In this document: one piece after another, positions 22,701 to 35,700 of the stretch
How positions within the stretch are numbered: the stretch's first letter is position 1
Layout of the letters: the number at the start of each line of letters is the position of its first letter
Assembly (NCBI GenBank): GCA_009801085.1
Contig: VNWV01000003.1
Coordinates: 1,674,001 to 1,738,000, forward strand
Origin: Lasiodiplodia sp. COLG20
Lineage: Eukaryota > Ascomycota > Dothideomycetes > Botryosphaeriales > Botryosphaeriaceae
Length of the DNA stretch: 64,000 nucleotides
Direction: 5' to 3'
The notes under the pieces: generated by a model
What the model was told of the DNA's origin: nothing
Database searches by the model: none
The model's input: only the letters and a program-made list of their open reading frames with translations
Made by a program: the position numbers and the translations under genes

Positions 22701-23137
22701 TACCACCGCATATAGGAAGCGTAGTCTGACGTATGAATGAATCAGAAGGAATGTATATACGCAATGCAAGCACTTTATGTGATACTCAGCGTCTAGCACA
22801 CAGCTCAGTTGCAAGCGAAGCGTGTAAAAGGCCAGTAATATGTCACTGTCACGTCAATATCGGCGATTGAGGCTCACACAAAGGTCAAAAGGTGACATTG
22901 GTTCCACGACGGTCGCTGTTTGTTTTGCGGCGCCCGCGTGGCAAAACGCTAGACGTTCCACGTGCCGATCCCCCCACTGGATGATCAGAGATCTCGCTCA
23001 TGGCCAACCATAGCCTTTCTCTCGGATTTGAAGGCCAGTACTTCCATGATGCGTTGATTTTGTGGATGGACGCGGGCAGGGCCGCTTTTGGCAGGATGAC
23101 GTGCATTTAGCGCTTTGGCCAGGCTTGATGAATATGA

Positions 23138-23162
23138 TGCTGCTGCTGCTGCTGCTGCTGCG
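23138..23162 (+). repeat. CTG trinucleotide microsatellite
   Basis: Roughly eight uninterrupted CTG/TGC units. It is intergenic by my reading. An Ala-run ORF on the other strand has no other support. Confidence 0.9.
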
Positions 23163-24408
23163 GTGCAACTGGGTTGCGTCACTCAGCCTTGGGTGTGCAC
23201 CGCCACAGGTACGTTAACCAAGCTGGTGGAGGAGTTCTCTAGCGGTGCTGCTGGGCAAACATGCTAAGGGTTCCTTCCCCAGATCAGCAACCGCTAGCGG
23301 GAGTGGTTGGCATGCATGCGGGGGGAGCATCGGCCCAGCGTTTCGGGGCGGAGCTTTGGTGAGCGCGAGACAATCTGACTTCGTTAGCGCTGCAGCCATA
23401 CCGAACTTATGCACCCGGCGAGAGGCCCAAACATGGTACCGTCTTCGCTGGGCCGCGCGTATGCTCGCGAGAGTTCGTGATGGCCGTTGGGCGTTGCTAA
23501 GCATGAGGCGTTTGGCATATGACCACGGCATGCCAAGTCACCCGATCCCGTCGCTACCTGCTCGATCGCAGACCAGAGTCAAAAAACGAGACCCGCCGAC
23601 ACGTGGAATGAGCATCGCACACGCCGAGGGCGAAAGCGCCGAGGTGCTAGCCAGTCGCAGGCATTGGTACGAGGCTGATCGGAAGATGAAAAGATGGCGA
23701 GAAAAGGGACGAGGGAGCTGAAAGTGTTTCCGCGGGCCGTGGTTGGCCTTACACAGATTGCAAATCCCAATGCTGCCCGTGTCTTGCAGATGATCGCTCA
23801 TTTCTCCAGGGACCGATGATTGGCGCCGCGCGGAGAGAGACGGACTTACCGTCTAGGCAAAAAATTTCTGCCCGCGCCGCCGACCAGTCGTAAGCCCGCG
23901 CCGCCGATGCGACAAAGAGTCGTCTGATTCAAACATGGTGGAGCAGCAATTGTCAAGAGGGCGGGGGCTGTTTTGGCGCGCTTCACAAAGAATGGCTGGC
24001 AGCTTAGCCGATGGATCTGCAGCCACACGAGTAAGGCTGTCGTCTGGATTTGATTGTTGATTTCTGAATCTTTGTTGCTACCTGTCCGTCCCCACGCAGC
24101 GAAAGCCGCGCAACCAGGGTATCTTCTCTTGCGTTATCTCGCTTTTACCGTGCGGCGCCGATCGGCCGCACCCTCATGCACTGCTTCTTCTCCCCTGTGC
24201 CAATCCCCCTCCAATGATAATCCTCATGGCGCCAACGGGCTGTAACAGCTATCGTCGGTCTAAATTCCGGGCGTCGATCAACTTCTGTCGCAATCGACCA
24301 GATGCTGGTATCGTCCGGGCGGGTGACTGGTTATCGCCGTGTGGCGTTGTGTGCCGGCGAATGGTGGATGTGATTTGGTTGGACTTGGCTAGTCCCGAGT
24401 GGTTCCGT

Positions 24409-24951
24409 TCAGCCGTTGTGGCTGTAGCCCACTATGTCCGCGCAGCGGACGCAGTAGTACGAGTTGATGCCGTAGCCGACCATGTTCTTGGATCCTGCCG
24501 TGTCTGTCCGGTGGCAGCGTGAGCAGCGGATGAACTGCACGCTGGGCGACTCTCCCGAGACAGAGGTGCGAGATGAGGATGCGCTGGAAGCATCGGATCC
24601 GGACCGGCTGCTGATAGGACTGAGATCCAGCACGTCCTGCACTGGCTGGGGCTGCGGCCGGTTCTGGTACGAGTAGGCGGCAGCCGTCTGGAGCTGGAGA
24701 ATCTTGGAGGCGTCCATGGCGGCCGGGCTAACGATGAACGAGACGGGCCAGTCGCGGGCGGCGAGCAGAGGGTTGGACGGCTCCGACGGAGTTTGCACGG
24801 AGAGGTCGTAAAGCGCTGGCGATGGAGTCTCGGTTGAGTAATGGTCGATAAAGCTGTTCTCGGGGCGCGAGGCCGGGACGAAGCTGAAATAACAAACGCC
24901 GTTGTTCAAGGAGGTCGATGCGGGCGGGGTCACTGCTGATGACGAGTGCAT
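24409..24951 (-). CDS. Small protein with C-terminal CxxC...CxxC zinc-ribbon-like motif
   Basis: Single exon, 180 aa. The N-terminal two thirds are low-complexity, rich in Ser, Pro and Thr, with short hydrophobic motifs (GVCYFSFVPASR, ARDWPVSFIVSP). The C-terminus holds two CxxC knuckles: RCSRCHRT and YYCVRCADIVGY, about 22 residues apart, with a conserved-looking NMVGYGINSYYC in between. This suggests a small zinc-binding module. The function is unknown, and I recall only generally that short fungal proteins with this end exist. The start is set at the ATG at 24951; an upstream in-frame extension to 25002 would add a hydrophobic segment. Codon quality is good throughout. Confidence 0.7.
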   Translation of the reverse strand: MHSSSAVTPPASTSLNNGVCYFSFVPASRPENSFIDHYSTETPSPALYDLSVQTPSEPSNPLLAARDWPVSFIVSPAAMDASKILQLQTAAAYSYQNRPQPQPVQDVLDLSPISSRSGSDASSASSSRTSVSGESPSVQFIRCSRCHRTDTAGSKNMVGYGINSYYCVRCADIVGYSHNG

Positions 24952-26976
24952 GCTGTATGTGTAGTGGAGTGGGTGCGCAAGAAATAGTGCTGTGTACAAC
25001 AACGAGAGGGGATCTGGAGATATTATACCATGAAGATCGAAGATCGGGGCTGTTTCATGCTCTTAGGCGGCAGCGAGCCCTATCCGCGCCAGCCCGCCCA
25101 ACACTAGGGCGATCGCTGCGCTGTGGCTTGCGCGAGCCTAGTCACCTTCGTGCGAGCGTCTCCGGCGCGCGCGGGCCACCGCTTGGCCGCCCTCGTACCT
25201 TGCTTCCGGTGAGGTCCCCTCCGCCCGCTTGTACTCCACGCCCCCTCCTTCCCGTTGCTTTGGACCTCCTCCTCCACTGACAGCTCGCCAAGTTATCCCC
25301 CTCGCAGCTGCGACGAGCTGCCAGCCCATGCTCCACCGCCACCCCCGGTATAGCTGTACCCCTGGCCATGCTGAACCGTCCAGTGCAGCAGCAGTCTCCG
25401 GACCAAGGCCCTTGCACCGACAAGGGTTGATGTCCAGACCGTTGGACCTCGAAGCATCCACGACCATCTTCCCAAGGAGACATCTCGGATCTCAACGGGA
25501 CCTGCACACCACTTCGCTCCCGAGATGACGGTTGATTACGAGGTCGATTCTTGACAAAGTCGGGGCAGTTGAGGCTCCTTGTCCAGATGGATGATTCAGC
25601 TGCAATATACGTTTCCTTCTGGTGTGTTCCCGCAGGAGCACTGTCCTTTCTCCGCACCTGATGTGTTGCTGCCAGAAGGCGCCCTGCAGCCGCGCCGGTC
25701 TAGAATCTGCTGCAAACGCCCAGTACACCCGTCGGGCTGTTGGCGGTGGCAGTGGGTCAGCCGTCTGCCAACGCTCCAACCTGCCACTCAACCGTGCTTC
25801 GTGGGTGGTACTCGTGCCCAACCGCGGCTTGGCGCTTAGCAACGGCCAGCTTAGAGTCAGCCTTGCATGCGGCTTAGAAAGACGCGTTCAGCGGCACACG
25901 TGTAAGCAACCTCACCCATGCTCAATCCCTTTGCTTCGCCCCAACATAGCCGCGTTTGGAGTCAAAGTGAGTCAATTTGGTGCAACAAAGCCAATCTGGC
26001 AGCCTGGCCGCGCGCAAACAGCCTTTGGCGAAATCAGTGCGGCGCCTGGCGTGATGAGGGTTTCAACGCGTTAGGTCGACCGTGGGACACGTGCTCAACA
26101 TGCTGCTCCGCGGGGGCCCGAGGTTTGTGTAGTGGTTCCACGATAGCCACCTTCCAGACATGAGACAGCCATTAGATAAGCCAGGCCGGGTTGACTCGGG
26201 GCAATAACGGGCGTGTCGACCGGCGCTTTTGTTCAGGCCCAAGACAGCCGTCCCTCAGCCCAAGCGGGCCGGTCAATTAGGTGTTTAGACCCTGAGGTAC
26301 GAGCCGAACCACCGCCGGACAGCCTGTGCGTTGTGCCTGGCGGTAGGTCCGCCTTCGAGAAGCGTTCTTCAGTTGGCGTGTGCCCGTCAGGAGAGCAGCG
26401 GTACCCCGGTATAAGGCACTGAGGCATCAAACAGATCCTTCGCAGACGTGAGCGCCGTGAAACAGCGCCCCAGGGTCCAAGAGCGGCCTTGCACTTGCGC
26501 CATTTCCAGCGCATCGCAACGACTGCGATCAGGCGATCCGTGAAACGCCGGCGGACATGTCCCATCCGCAGAGCTGAGATTTCATGTGAGACTCGACGAG
26601 ACGGATGGAAACGGCCGGCAAGGTAAAGGGGAGCTCTGGTTCGTGCCCGGGAAAGGGGAGTGCGCGAGTCGTAGAGTTCTGGAAAACATGGCAGGTTGCG
26701 CGTCGGGCTCGGCCGGTCGCTGTCAGCGCGCTGCGAGACGACGTGACATGGACGATAGCATTCTGCTCAGGGTGGCAGTTCCAGCGAAGGTCGGCAAGAA
26801 TGGGAAGTACGAGGGTTTTGGCCGGGTAGGCGCTCCTATGGAAGGAACGCATCGCGCACGGCCCGACCGACACCACCGAGCGACGACACTCCAAGCAAGA
26901 GAGCTCTCCGCAATCAAGCAGCGCGCGAACGACACACCGCCGCAAGCCGCAGCCACGACACCTGTTAGACGCCGAA
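24952..26976. other. 2-kb intergenic region, divergent
   Basis: Between the small zinc-ribbon-like gene (-) and VPS5 (+). Many short overlapping ORFs are seen, none with a domain or a splice-linked partner. I see no gene. Confidence 0.45.
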
Positions 26977-28993
26977 ATGGATCTCCACGACGAAGGCGCG
27001 TCCGCATGGGGCGATGTTCCGTCATCGACGACACCAACGGCAGAAGTCCCCCAGATTACCACTACCGACCAGCCCGCCGCCGGTGAGCTCGTCTGCGCCC
27101 TCTCGATTGCATCCCGTAGCTCACATCGCGCTCTCCCTAGACGATGCCCCTGCCGCTGCCGCCCAGCCCGCTGCGCCTGTCTCGACCGCTGCTAAGTCGC
27201 CCGGCAGGCCCAAGCCCAACCACCGCCGCATCGGCCCTACGCGGCTGGAGACTGTCGAAGACCCTCTCGGGCCTCTGGGCGCCTCCGTCGATTCTCTCGG
27301 AGACTCCCAGGTCGATGAACCCCCTGCGCCGCCGCAGAAGGAGCTCGCCGCAGGCCGCGGCTCGCGCCCCACGACGGCCACGTCGCAATCCTCCATTCGC
27401 GGGATGATGGAATCCGTGAATCTGGACGAAAGCCTCGAGAGCCCGACCATGGCCGGAGCTAGGGTCCCGCCCCCGGTGCAGCCTCCGAGCAACAATGGCC
27501 CGCCGAGGCAGACGCAACCCAGCGTGAGCGTCGAGCAGGCTGCCAAGCCCACCTTCCACATCACCGTCGGCGACCCGCACAAGGTCGGCGATCTGACAAG
27601 CTCTCACACCGAGTACCAAGTCAGAACCGTGGTATGTTTCTACATCTCTCTTGTCGCGCTGGTGGTTGCCGGGCTAACGCTGCCGAGACTACCTCGAAGG
27701 CTTACCGGAATCCTGAATTTGCCGTCTCCCGCCGCTACCGCGATTTCCTCTGGCTGTACAACCAGCTCCATAATAACAATCCTGGCGTCGTCGTCCCGCC
27801 TCCTCCGGAAAAGCAAGCCGTAGGTCGTTTCGATGCCGACTTCGTTGAGTCGAGGCGGCAGGCATTGGAGCGCATGCTCAACAAATGCGCTGCGCACCCC
27901 ATCCTGCAGCACGATGGCGATTTGAAATTGTTCCTTGAGAGCGAGGCTTTCAATGTCGACATCAAGCACAAGGAACGGAAAGATCCCCTGCTCCAGGAAA
28001 ACAAGGGTATGCTGGGTTCCCTCGGCCTGTCTGTGAGCAGCACCGGGAAGTTCATCGAGCACGATGACGTAAGACTGGCCGTGCATTGCAATCAGAAGCT
28101 CAGCTAACATTCTCGCAGTGGTTCCATGATCGCAAGGTCTATCTTGATGCACTCGAGTCGCAACTGAAAGCACTTCTTAAAGCCATCGATACCGTCGTTG
28201 ACCAGCGCAAGGGCCTCGCAGCAGCCTGCGGCGATTTCTCTGCTTCCCTCCACTCTCTTGCTACCGTAGAGCTATCTCCTGCCCTTTCCGGACCTCTAGA
28301 TGGCCTTTCGGACCTGCAGCTCCGTATCCGGGAACTTTATGAGCGTCAAGCCCAGCAGGACGTGCTTACTATCGGCATCGTCATCGACGAGTATATCCGG
28401 CTGGTGGGCTCTGTGAAGATGGCATTCCAACAACGGCAGAAAGCTTATCACGCCTGGCATGCGGCGGAATCAGAACTGCAGAAACGGAAGGCCACTCAGG
28501 AGAAGTTGTTGCGCCAAGGTCGAAGCCAGCAGGATCGTTTGAACCAACTGAGCGCCGACGTGGCGGATGCCGAGCGGAAATCCAACCAGGCCCGCTTGTT
28601 GTTCGAGGATATGGGTCGTTTGATGAGGAATGAGCTTGACAAGTTCGAGAGGGAGAAAGTTGAGGACTTCAAGAGCGGAGTTGAAACGTATCTCGAGAGT
28701 GCTGTGGAAGCGCAAAAGGAGGTTGGTAGCACTCAGGGCAAATTTTGAGATGCACAAGGCTAACAGTGCGACAGTTGATTGAAATCTGGGAGACCTTTCT
28801 CATGCAGCTCGATGCAGAAGATGAGGACGCTCCTTTTGGTGCCACCAGCCCGCCGGCTGGTGTCAAGGCTGCGGATTTGGAGGCGAGCACCAGCAACATC
28901 AGTGACAGACCTCTCACCGCGCAGAGCCAGGATACCCAACAAAGCAGCGAAGCCGAGAACAACCGGCCCGCTACAGCGGACTCGGAGGAGTGA
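26977..28993 (+). CDS. VPS5: Sorting nexin Vps5 (SNX1-like), retromer PX-BAR subunit
   Basis: Join 26977-27082, 27141-27631, 27688-28068, 28119-28721, 28775-28993; 599 aa. Vps5 pairs with Vps17 and coats endosomal tubules for retromer retrieval to the Golgi. Seen: a disordered Pro/Ala/Ser-rich N-terminus (1-175), a PX domain from about 180 (FHITVGDPHKVGD) with the PI3P-binding FAVSRRYRDFLWLY near 213, then the BAR domain (WFHDRKVYLDALESQLKALL, DEYIRLVGSVKMAF) and a C-terminal QKELIEIWETFLMQLDAED. The acceptor before TTSKAYR is GAG, less usual than CAG/TAG but the only frame-keeping choice found. It is convergent with the separase gene. Confidence 0.94.
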
Positions 28994-29761
28994 TCTCAGG
29001 CGAACCTGCACTGTGATTTAAATATGCTTTATGTTACGATGCACGAAGGTTTAGTAGGGGGGAGGGTATAAGTAAATAAATTTCTTGTGTCAATGCTTTC
29101 CCTGGTGTGTGGAAGAAAAAAAAGAAATGGCCTGGTGTTTCTTCTTCCTGGTCTTGTGCAACCAGTCAGGCTTCAGTGAATGGCACACGTAAGTGTGGCC
29201 ATGTGACGGTCAAAAGCAAGAGGTTAAATCGGAGCACTCGTCTTCGCAGATCTAATGTTGATCCCCATTCGAGACTCATTCTCTAGGTGCGAAACAGGAC
29301 TACCTCGCGAAACTTTGTACTTGCTTCCAATGACAAAAAGTTAAATTACCTATATAGTCCACCTCCTAAGAATGATGGCAGATAATAGCTCACCCTCTAA
29401 CTAAGAGGTGAAACACTATTCATTAGCGTAGAGGTCCGCCATTTCTCTAAAGTAATTCAGGGTTAATCTCGGCAAGTCTGCATCCTGGCACCAAACTAGC
29501 ATGAACATCGGCATTCAGAACGCAAAAGCCTTTCACAGGCACAGGCACTAGGAGGGACCATTTCCAAATAGTATCATCTCGACATTGATGCCGTGTAAAC
29601 GCACAGCATGATACCGGCAATGACAAAAAGAAGATCAAATTAATGGTAAACGCAAAACCTTCTACGCCCCCCTTCCTCTGCCCTTGGCATTCAAACCCAG
29701 AACCGTTTCCCCCCTCCCCCCAAGCCTTTGCTCTAGTTTGCATTCAGATGTGACGTCCATT
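28994..29761. other. Convergent intergenic region
   Basis: 768 bp between the VPS5 and separase 3' ends, A/T-richer than the flanks. No gene is seen. Two stop codons' worth of 3' UTR are expected here. Confidence 0.5.
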
Positions 29762-32700
29762 TTACTCCAAAAACACCGGAATCCCATACACCACGGCAGC
29801 CGCGCCGTTCAAATACCGCAGATAGCACGCCCCCCTACTCTTCGCCACAGCCTCATCCAAGCCCATCCTCTGCCTCTTCGACGACCCATCCACTCCCTGC
29901 CCCCTCCGCTCGGCGGCTCCGGCATCCTTCTTCGACGCGCCCCTACTCCGGCTCCGGCTCTTACTCGGCGTCTTGGAGCCAGATGCCGCTCTGCGCCGCG
30001 CCGGCGTCTTCGGCGCTACGGTTTCTTCGTCGTCTTCCTTCTCCACTTCGTCTTGCTCGAACAGTCCCCACTTCTGCAGCGTCGCCACGGCGAAGCGGTC
30101 GCAGTCCTTGTCCGTGACGTCCCAGAGCATGCCGAGCACGGCGGGCACGCCGGCGGTGAGGTAGGCGCACAGCATGCCGCTGGGCTCGAAGGCGCCGTTG
30201 TCGGTGACGTGCGCGGAGCTGCAGCCGAACAAGAGCGAGGTCGCCAGTGGTGGCTGTCCTCCTGGTTGTTGCTGGTGTTGCTGCTCGTCGTCTGGCCCGA
30301 GGGAAGAGGGAGACCGGGATGAGGCGTTCCCGCGGCGGCTGCAGAGTAGTTTCTTGATGGTGCGGCCGCGGACGTACTGGGCGCCGCTTCCGTGACCAAA
30401 GTAGAGGAGGACGTCCTTCTTCGCGAGGGATGTCTCGAATGTCGATTCGTCCGGTACGCGGTCGATCAGGTGATGCCACATGCCAGGCGCAGCCTTGACG
30501 TGTGGAGTGAGTGTCTCCTGGGTGCGCGTGAGGTCGCCTCCCGGGTTAAGCACGCTCGTACCGGTGAGAGTGGCAATGGCGATATGGTGCCCGCCACTCG
30601 GGTGTTGCGCGTCATCGGTTGCGTCGTCGTTTTCCGAAGAGGAAGGCGTGCTGCTGTGCTTGCTTGCGCGTGCGGTGAGCAGGCGCTCACGGAGCGCGGA
30701 CATGGACGGAAGACGCGAGATGGAGAGTGATTGCAGAGAAGGCAGAGACTCCCAGGGGAAGGCATGGAGGTTCTTGTCCAAGATCAGAATGGTGTGCTGA
30801 TTCGACGTTGGCTCCGCTGCTTCATGGAAGGCCCGCAACGCGTCCAGCATCTCGATGATGATTGAATCGAAGTCAATCTCGTCGTAGGCGTTCCTCTCGC
30901 CGTTGAATTGCAAAATGTCCACCACGAAGTAGACGAGATCCATGAGCGGCTCATCCAGATCCACGCCATCGTCTGGATTACCCAACCCCACAAACAGCTC
31001 CAGGATTCTCCAGTCCAGGCTTGTCTTTGACTTCGTTCCCCTGCCTTGTCGGCTAGGAAGGTGCCTGTCCAAAATGTTCTCAAAGTTTTTGGAGAACCTG
31101 CTGAGTGAAGCTCTGTCGCCCTTCTTCTTGAAGATTCCACGGAAGCCACCGAGCCAGATGTTCTCAATGTTCGCAAGCAGATCGCCCAGACGAGCATCGA
31201 GAGCCTCACGCTCAGCCCACCATTCCGTCTTAGCTCCTTTCTTGCTAAGGTCCGGAACATTGCGCGTGCTGAAGTCTGAGAGTTCGATGATTTCTTTGAG
31301 CTCAGCCCTGCCCTCCTCAAAGTCGAAAATCTCTTCATCAATATCCCGGGAATTGTGGCGAGCCATTGGAAGCCTCAGGATGAAAGGAGATTGGTAAGGC
31401 ACGTAGCGCGTAATATAGAGCTCATCCCGTGCTTCATTGAGAGACAGCGAAACCGCCGTCCAGCTTTGGGGGATGATATTGACATACTCGGTTTGAAATT
31501 CGGCAGCAGTGAGCTTAACGGGGGTATCCTGATCATCTACGACCCCCGGCCAGGTCATGAGTGATTCGCGGCTAACCGTTTGATGTTCAATTGAAATGGC
31601 TTCCTGCTCGAGCTTGGACGCATTCGTCTTCGGAAGCTCTGTGAGGTACGCAGCGTATAGGGGATGCAGAGAGCCCTTGACACCTTTGGGGGTAGTAGCG
31701 GAGAGGAGAATGGTGACCTCGTTCAGCATGCTACACACGCGTTGCACCGCTGATGTAGATGAAGTGTGAACGGCTTGGCTTTGGACCTCGGCAATGCAGT
31801 CTCGCGCTTTCTTGAGGAGGGCGGCAAAATCTTCCTTGGATGCCTTTTTGCCCCTCGCACCCTTTTTTGCAACAGGCACAACCGGTGAAGGAGTCTCTGC
31901 TATGGATAGATAGGAGGGCCTTGCCTGAGACGGCTCAGAAAGTTTTCGATCGCCTCTGGAAAGGGCAGGGAAAGAGATGGTGGATTCAGGGAGTGCGTTA
32001 AATGTGAAGTCAGCTGCGATCTCCCTCATGGCCTCCGACATGAGTGACCGGAAGCGGGTTGACTGGTGCTGAACTGCTGCCTCTTGGCCGAGCTTCAATT
32101 CTGCTGCTTCTTCGATTAAAGCTACAGCCTCTGAAAGACGGTCCCTCGCAAGGAGCAAAGACGCTTTACGGCAGATGATGGTCGCCTGAATACCTTCAAG
32201 CGCAGGACATGCATGCGCTGTCTTCTGTGGCATCTCTGGTACGCTGTCGACGACAGCAGCCTTTCGTGTTGCGGCCCTTGACCCTGTTCTGGTCGTTGTC
32301 TTCTTAGCCCTTGCCGTCTTTGCAGGGGCCCTGCGGCTCTTCGGTGGCTCTTCCTCGAGTTTCATATTGGACATCTTGGTTGAGATTTCAGCTTCCCCGT
32401 TGGTCAACTTCTCCAGGCTTTGAATGAATGCAGGGTCCGAGAGATCTTGGATGATCTTATTTGCCTTGTCATATTTCTCCACCGCGTCATCATCATCTTC
32501 CATCAGTTGGCGGAGCTGAGCACCCGTCGTATGGAATCGTGCAAGGTCGATGCTCGAGGGGAGCTGCTCGGCATTGGCACTGGCTTTTTCCAAGCACTGC
32601 AAGGCCTCGTCCACCCTGTTGCTCTCAAGGTACATCTCCGCAGTACTGCTGAGGTTCTGGACCATGAAAGAATCTGCTTCTACGGCAGCCGCAACTTTGG

Positions 32701-35700
32701 AGGCTTGCTCTGAAAAGTAAACAGCTTCTTGTAGCATCCCCTGATGAGCAAACACGCTAGCAAGTTGAGTAAGCCCGCGAAAGATCGAGGGCACAAAAGA
32801 CCAGAATGCAGCTCCAGTGAGCGCTCCGTGGGTCATCGACATTGTGGGTGGAGCAACGCCTCCCTGGACGGAAATTTTGGCCATTCCATTGGCGACCTCT
32901 TCAAGTTCGCCATCAGGGTTGGCGAGATCTTTCGTGTCGCTTCTTGGCTTACAATTCTCCACCGTGAGCCAGACCTTCCTATTGAGGTTCACGCATTGCT
33001 TGGCATATGCTAGCGCCTCGCTAGGATAGCCCGAGCTCAAGGAGAGAAGGGAGTAGACATGGGACGCCTCGGAAAGCAGCTTGTTGTACCGGAGCTTGGT
33101 CGAGAAAGATGCTTTCGGTGTCGCCATCGAGGAGATGATTGGATCGCTTTCGGCAAGATCACGCGCTGCAGATAATGTTTCTCCACTGCAAATAGTCAGT
33201 GTCCTGTAGATCTTGTAAAGAGCGCCATACGAGTTCGTACCATTTTTCGAGATTGCCAAGAACCAGCATATACTCTGCGTAAGCTAGATGCCACTGCAAA
33301 ACAGCTTCTGTTGGCACGTCCCTAGTCTCTAAAATGCCCTGAGCCTTGGCTAGGACGGTACCGGCCTTGCCGGAGTATCCAAGGCGCGCATATTGCGCTC
33401 CCAGACTGGCGAGTGACCGGACCAACTTGCCATAATCCGGAGGCTCCTGAAATTCCATAGCTTTGCTCATGGTCGATAGAACTGGTACCCTCAGAAAATC
33501 CATGCCCTTCATACCCAAGAAGTCGGACACCATCTGAAGTTGAGACATCCAAGCCTCAAAGGCGTCGACACGGGTGGCCAACTGGGTCCATGAATCGACT
33601 CCATCGAAGATATCTTGCCAGGTGCGGAGGGGCTCCTGAACCTCGTCGACCGAAGGCGGGCACTTCAGCAAAGCGATACTCATCTTGTGAGATGCTGCAT
33701 AGTGCTGCTGGTATTGACTGAGGCCTGCGTCAAGGTTAAGAGGTGATCCAGCTTCAATGTTGCAGGCAACAGCCTCTGAGAAGAGCTCTTGGCCGATGAT
33801 ATCCTGACAATCTGCGCCGAGACGCAGAACGTGTGTGGAAACCCGTTGGCGCCGCAAGGGGTATTTGGAGATATCGTATATTTCAAATAGCATGCGAAGA
33901 AGATCGCAGATAGACCTGTTAAGGGCAACATTGGACTTGCGGACCTTCGCGTACGTCTCACAGCACAGAACCAGCTGCACTTCTAAGAGTATTGCTCGTT
34001 CGGCCAGTTCAAGCCCTTCCTGATCGAAATGGAGGGGGGTTTCACAATCCTTCTGACTTTGTCGGAGTAAGAGGAGGTGAAGAGAGGTTGCTGTTTTCAG
34101 GAAATTTGCCAACCTGCCCTCCAGCATCACTTGCTGGAACGATCCAGTCGAGGCCTTCTCCGCGGCTTCTTTGAGTGCACCGGAGGCAATATGCGTACGG
34201 ATCGAGTTGCTGTATGCCTCTTCTGCGTCGTCATACTTGCGCATCTCCTCAAGTATTTCTGCAAACTTTTCAAGCTTCATGAGGAGGAGACCTGAGTTCT
34301 TGTCTTCTTCTGGCCGGTCGAGAAGGGTCTCAACAGACTTTTGTATTGATTGGAGCAGAGCTTTGTTGGAAGGCGATTTCTTCCTGAAGAATGCAAACAA
34401 CAGCCAATACAGACCAGAAATTTTCACAAAAGGTCGCCCGAGATTAACCGAAAATTGTTGTCGTTGTTTGGGGGTTTCCAGGTACGGAGCCTCAAGTTCG
34501 TTCAGGATGAATCGACAGTTCTCTAGCGTGCGGTCCAAAGCATCCCAATTGACTGATTTCGAGGATATGAGGGTTTTGCAACATGCTGTTACAGAGTCAA
34601 GGAAACCTTTGACAGCTTTCGACGCAATTTGGAGTCTTTCTCCGTGCCTGGCGAAGGCCTGTGGATCCGATCCTTCGGTTGGAGCAGTTCCAATATACCT
34701 GGCCAGGAAATGTGTGCATTCGGAGATGATGGAGAAGCACTTCTCTCGGAATTCCGGATCGCCTTCAGCCTCAATCAAAGTCTTACTTGCTGCTCTTCTG
34801 AGGCTGGAGACCTCCGTCAACAGAGTGTCCAGATCGGCAGAGTCCCCTTTTAAGCTTCCTTCCAAACTCTTGAGAGCTGAATCGATGTGACCTTCAAGTT
34901 CCTCAGTTACCCCGCCTGGAGATTGGTTGTCAAGAGATAATGTTGCAATCCGAATGCAAGAAGCCGCCTTGGCTGCATCCGAAAACTGACGGCCGTTGGA
35001 GGATTCTGTTTGGTTTTTGATCCACCTCATAGCCACTTCGCCTAATTCAGCCGCCTGTGCCAGGGAACTCATGACTGTGCACACGTTCCGATCTCTCGCT
35101 TTGGAACCAGTAGCACACTCCAAATCCTCCAATTTCGCACTCGCTAACCTGTATTTTTCTGACGGTGGGGAGCTGGATCGTCTCGAAAAAGCTGCAATAC
35201 ACTTCGAAAAGGGTTCGAGGAGTTCCTTTTGAGCATCTCCTTGATGGCCGGAAAGCTTCCACCACTTCGACCGGGCGTCGAATGCTAGGGCCTGAAGTTC
35301 GAAGGCAACATCAGGAGAAGGGCTCGATGCCTTGTCACAAGCGCTAGAGTCTTCGGAGCTTGAAATGCTTGGGCATAGAGAGAGGAGCATCTGAGCGAAG
35401 CTTTCCAGTTGACGCGCAGCCTTTTCTTTGTTTCCGGGCCTGTCGGCAAGTTGCAGGAGAGTGTTGATAGGCGACGAGGGAGAAGAAGTCCGAAGGAAGT
35501 CGCGAGTGGACTCAATAGTTGACGGGCGCTTGCTGGAGCAGATAATCTTGAAAACGTATAGTTGGTGATTGATGGCGAGCTGTAGAGCCGGGCTGGCCAT
35601 GTCAATCTGTCCAAAGTTCAGCAAGCTCGCCAGAGTCTCCTTCTCCGCTTCCTCGCCCTCGTTTTTTCCACTGCCAGAAGCCTCTTTCGTCGGCCGCAGA

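Larger units (their letters stand above)
20536..24408. other. 3.9-kb gene-poor region
   Basis: Short ORFs on both strands have no domain or conserved look. The region contains repeat copy E and a CTG microsatellite. G/C content and frame usage fluctuate without a sustained open frame. I find no protein or RNA gene that I can support. Confidence 0.45.

Noticed and set aside
26586..27086. 166-codon + strand open frame before VPS5
   Set aside because: Overlaps the VPS5 first exon in another frame; basic low-complexity end and no domain.
33186..33240. GTATGG as alternative donor in the separase intron
   Set aside because: Phase does not match the downstream frame; GTACGA does and restores a sensible sequence.
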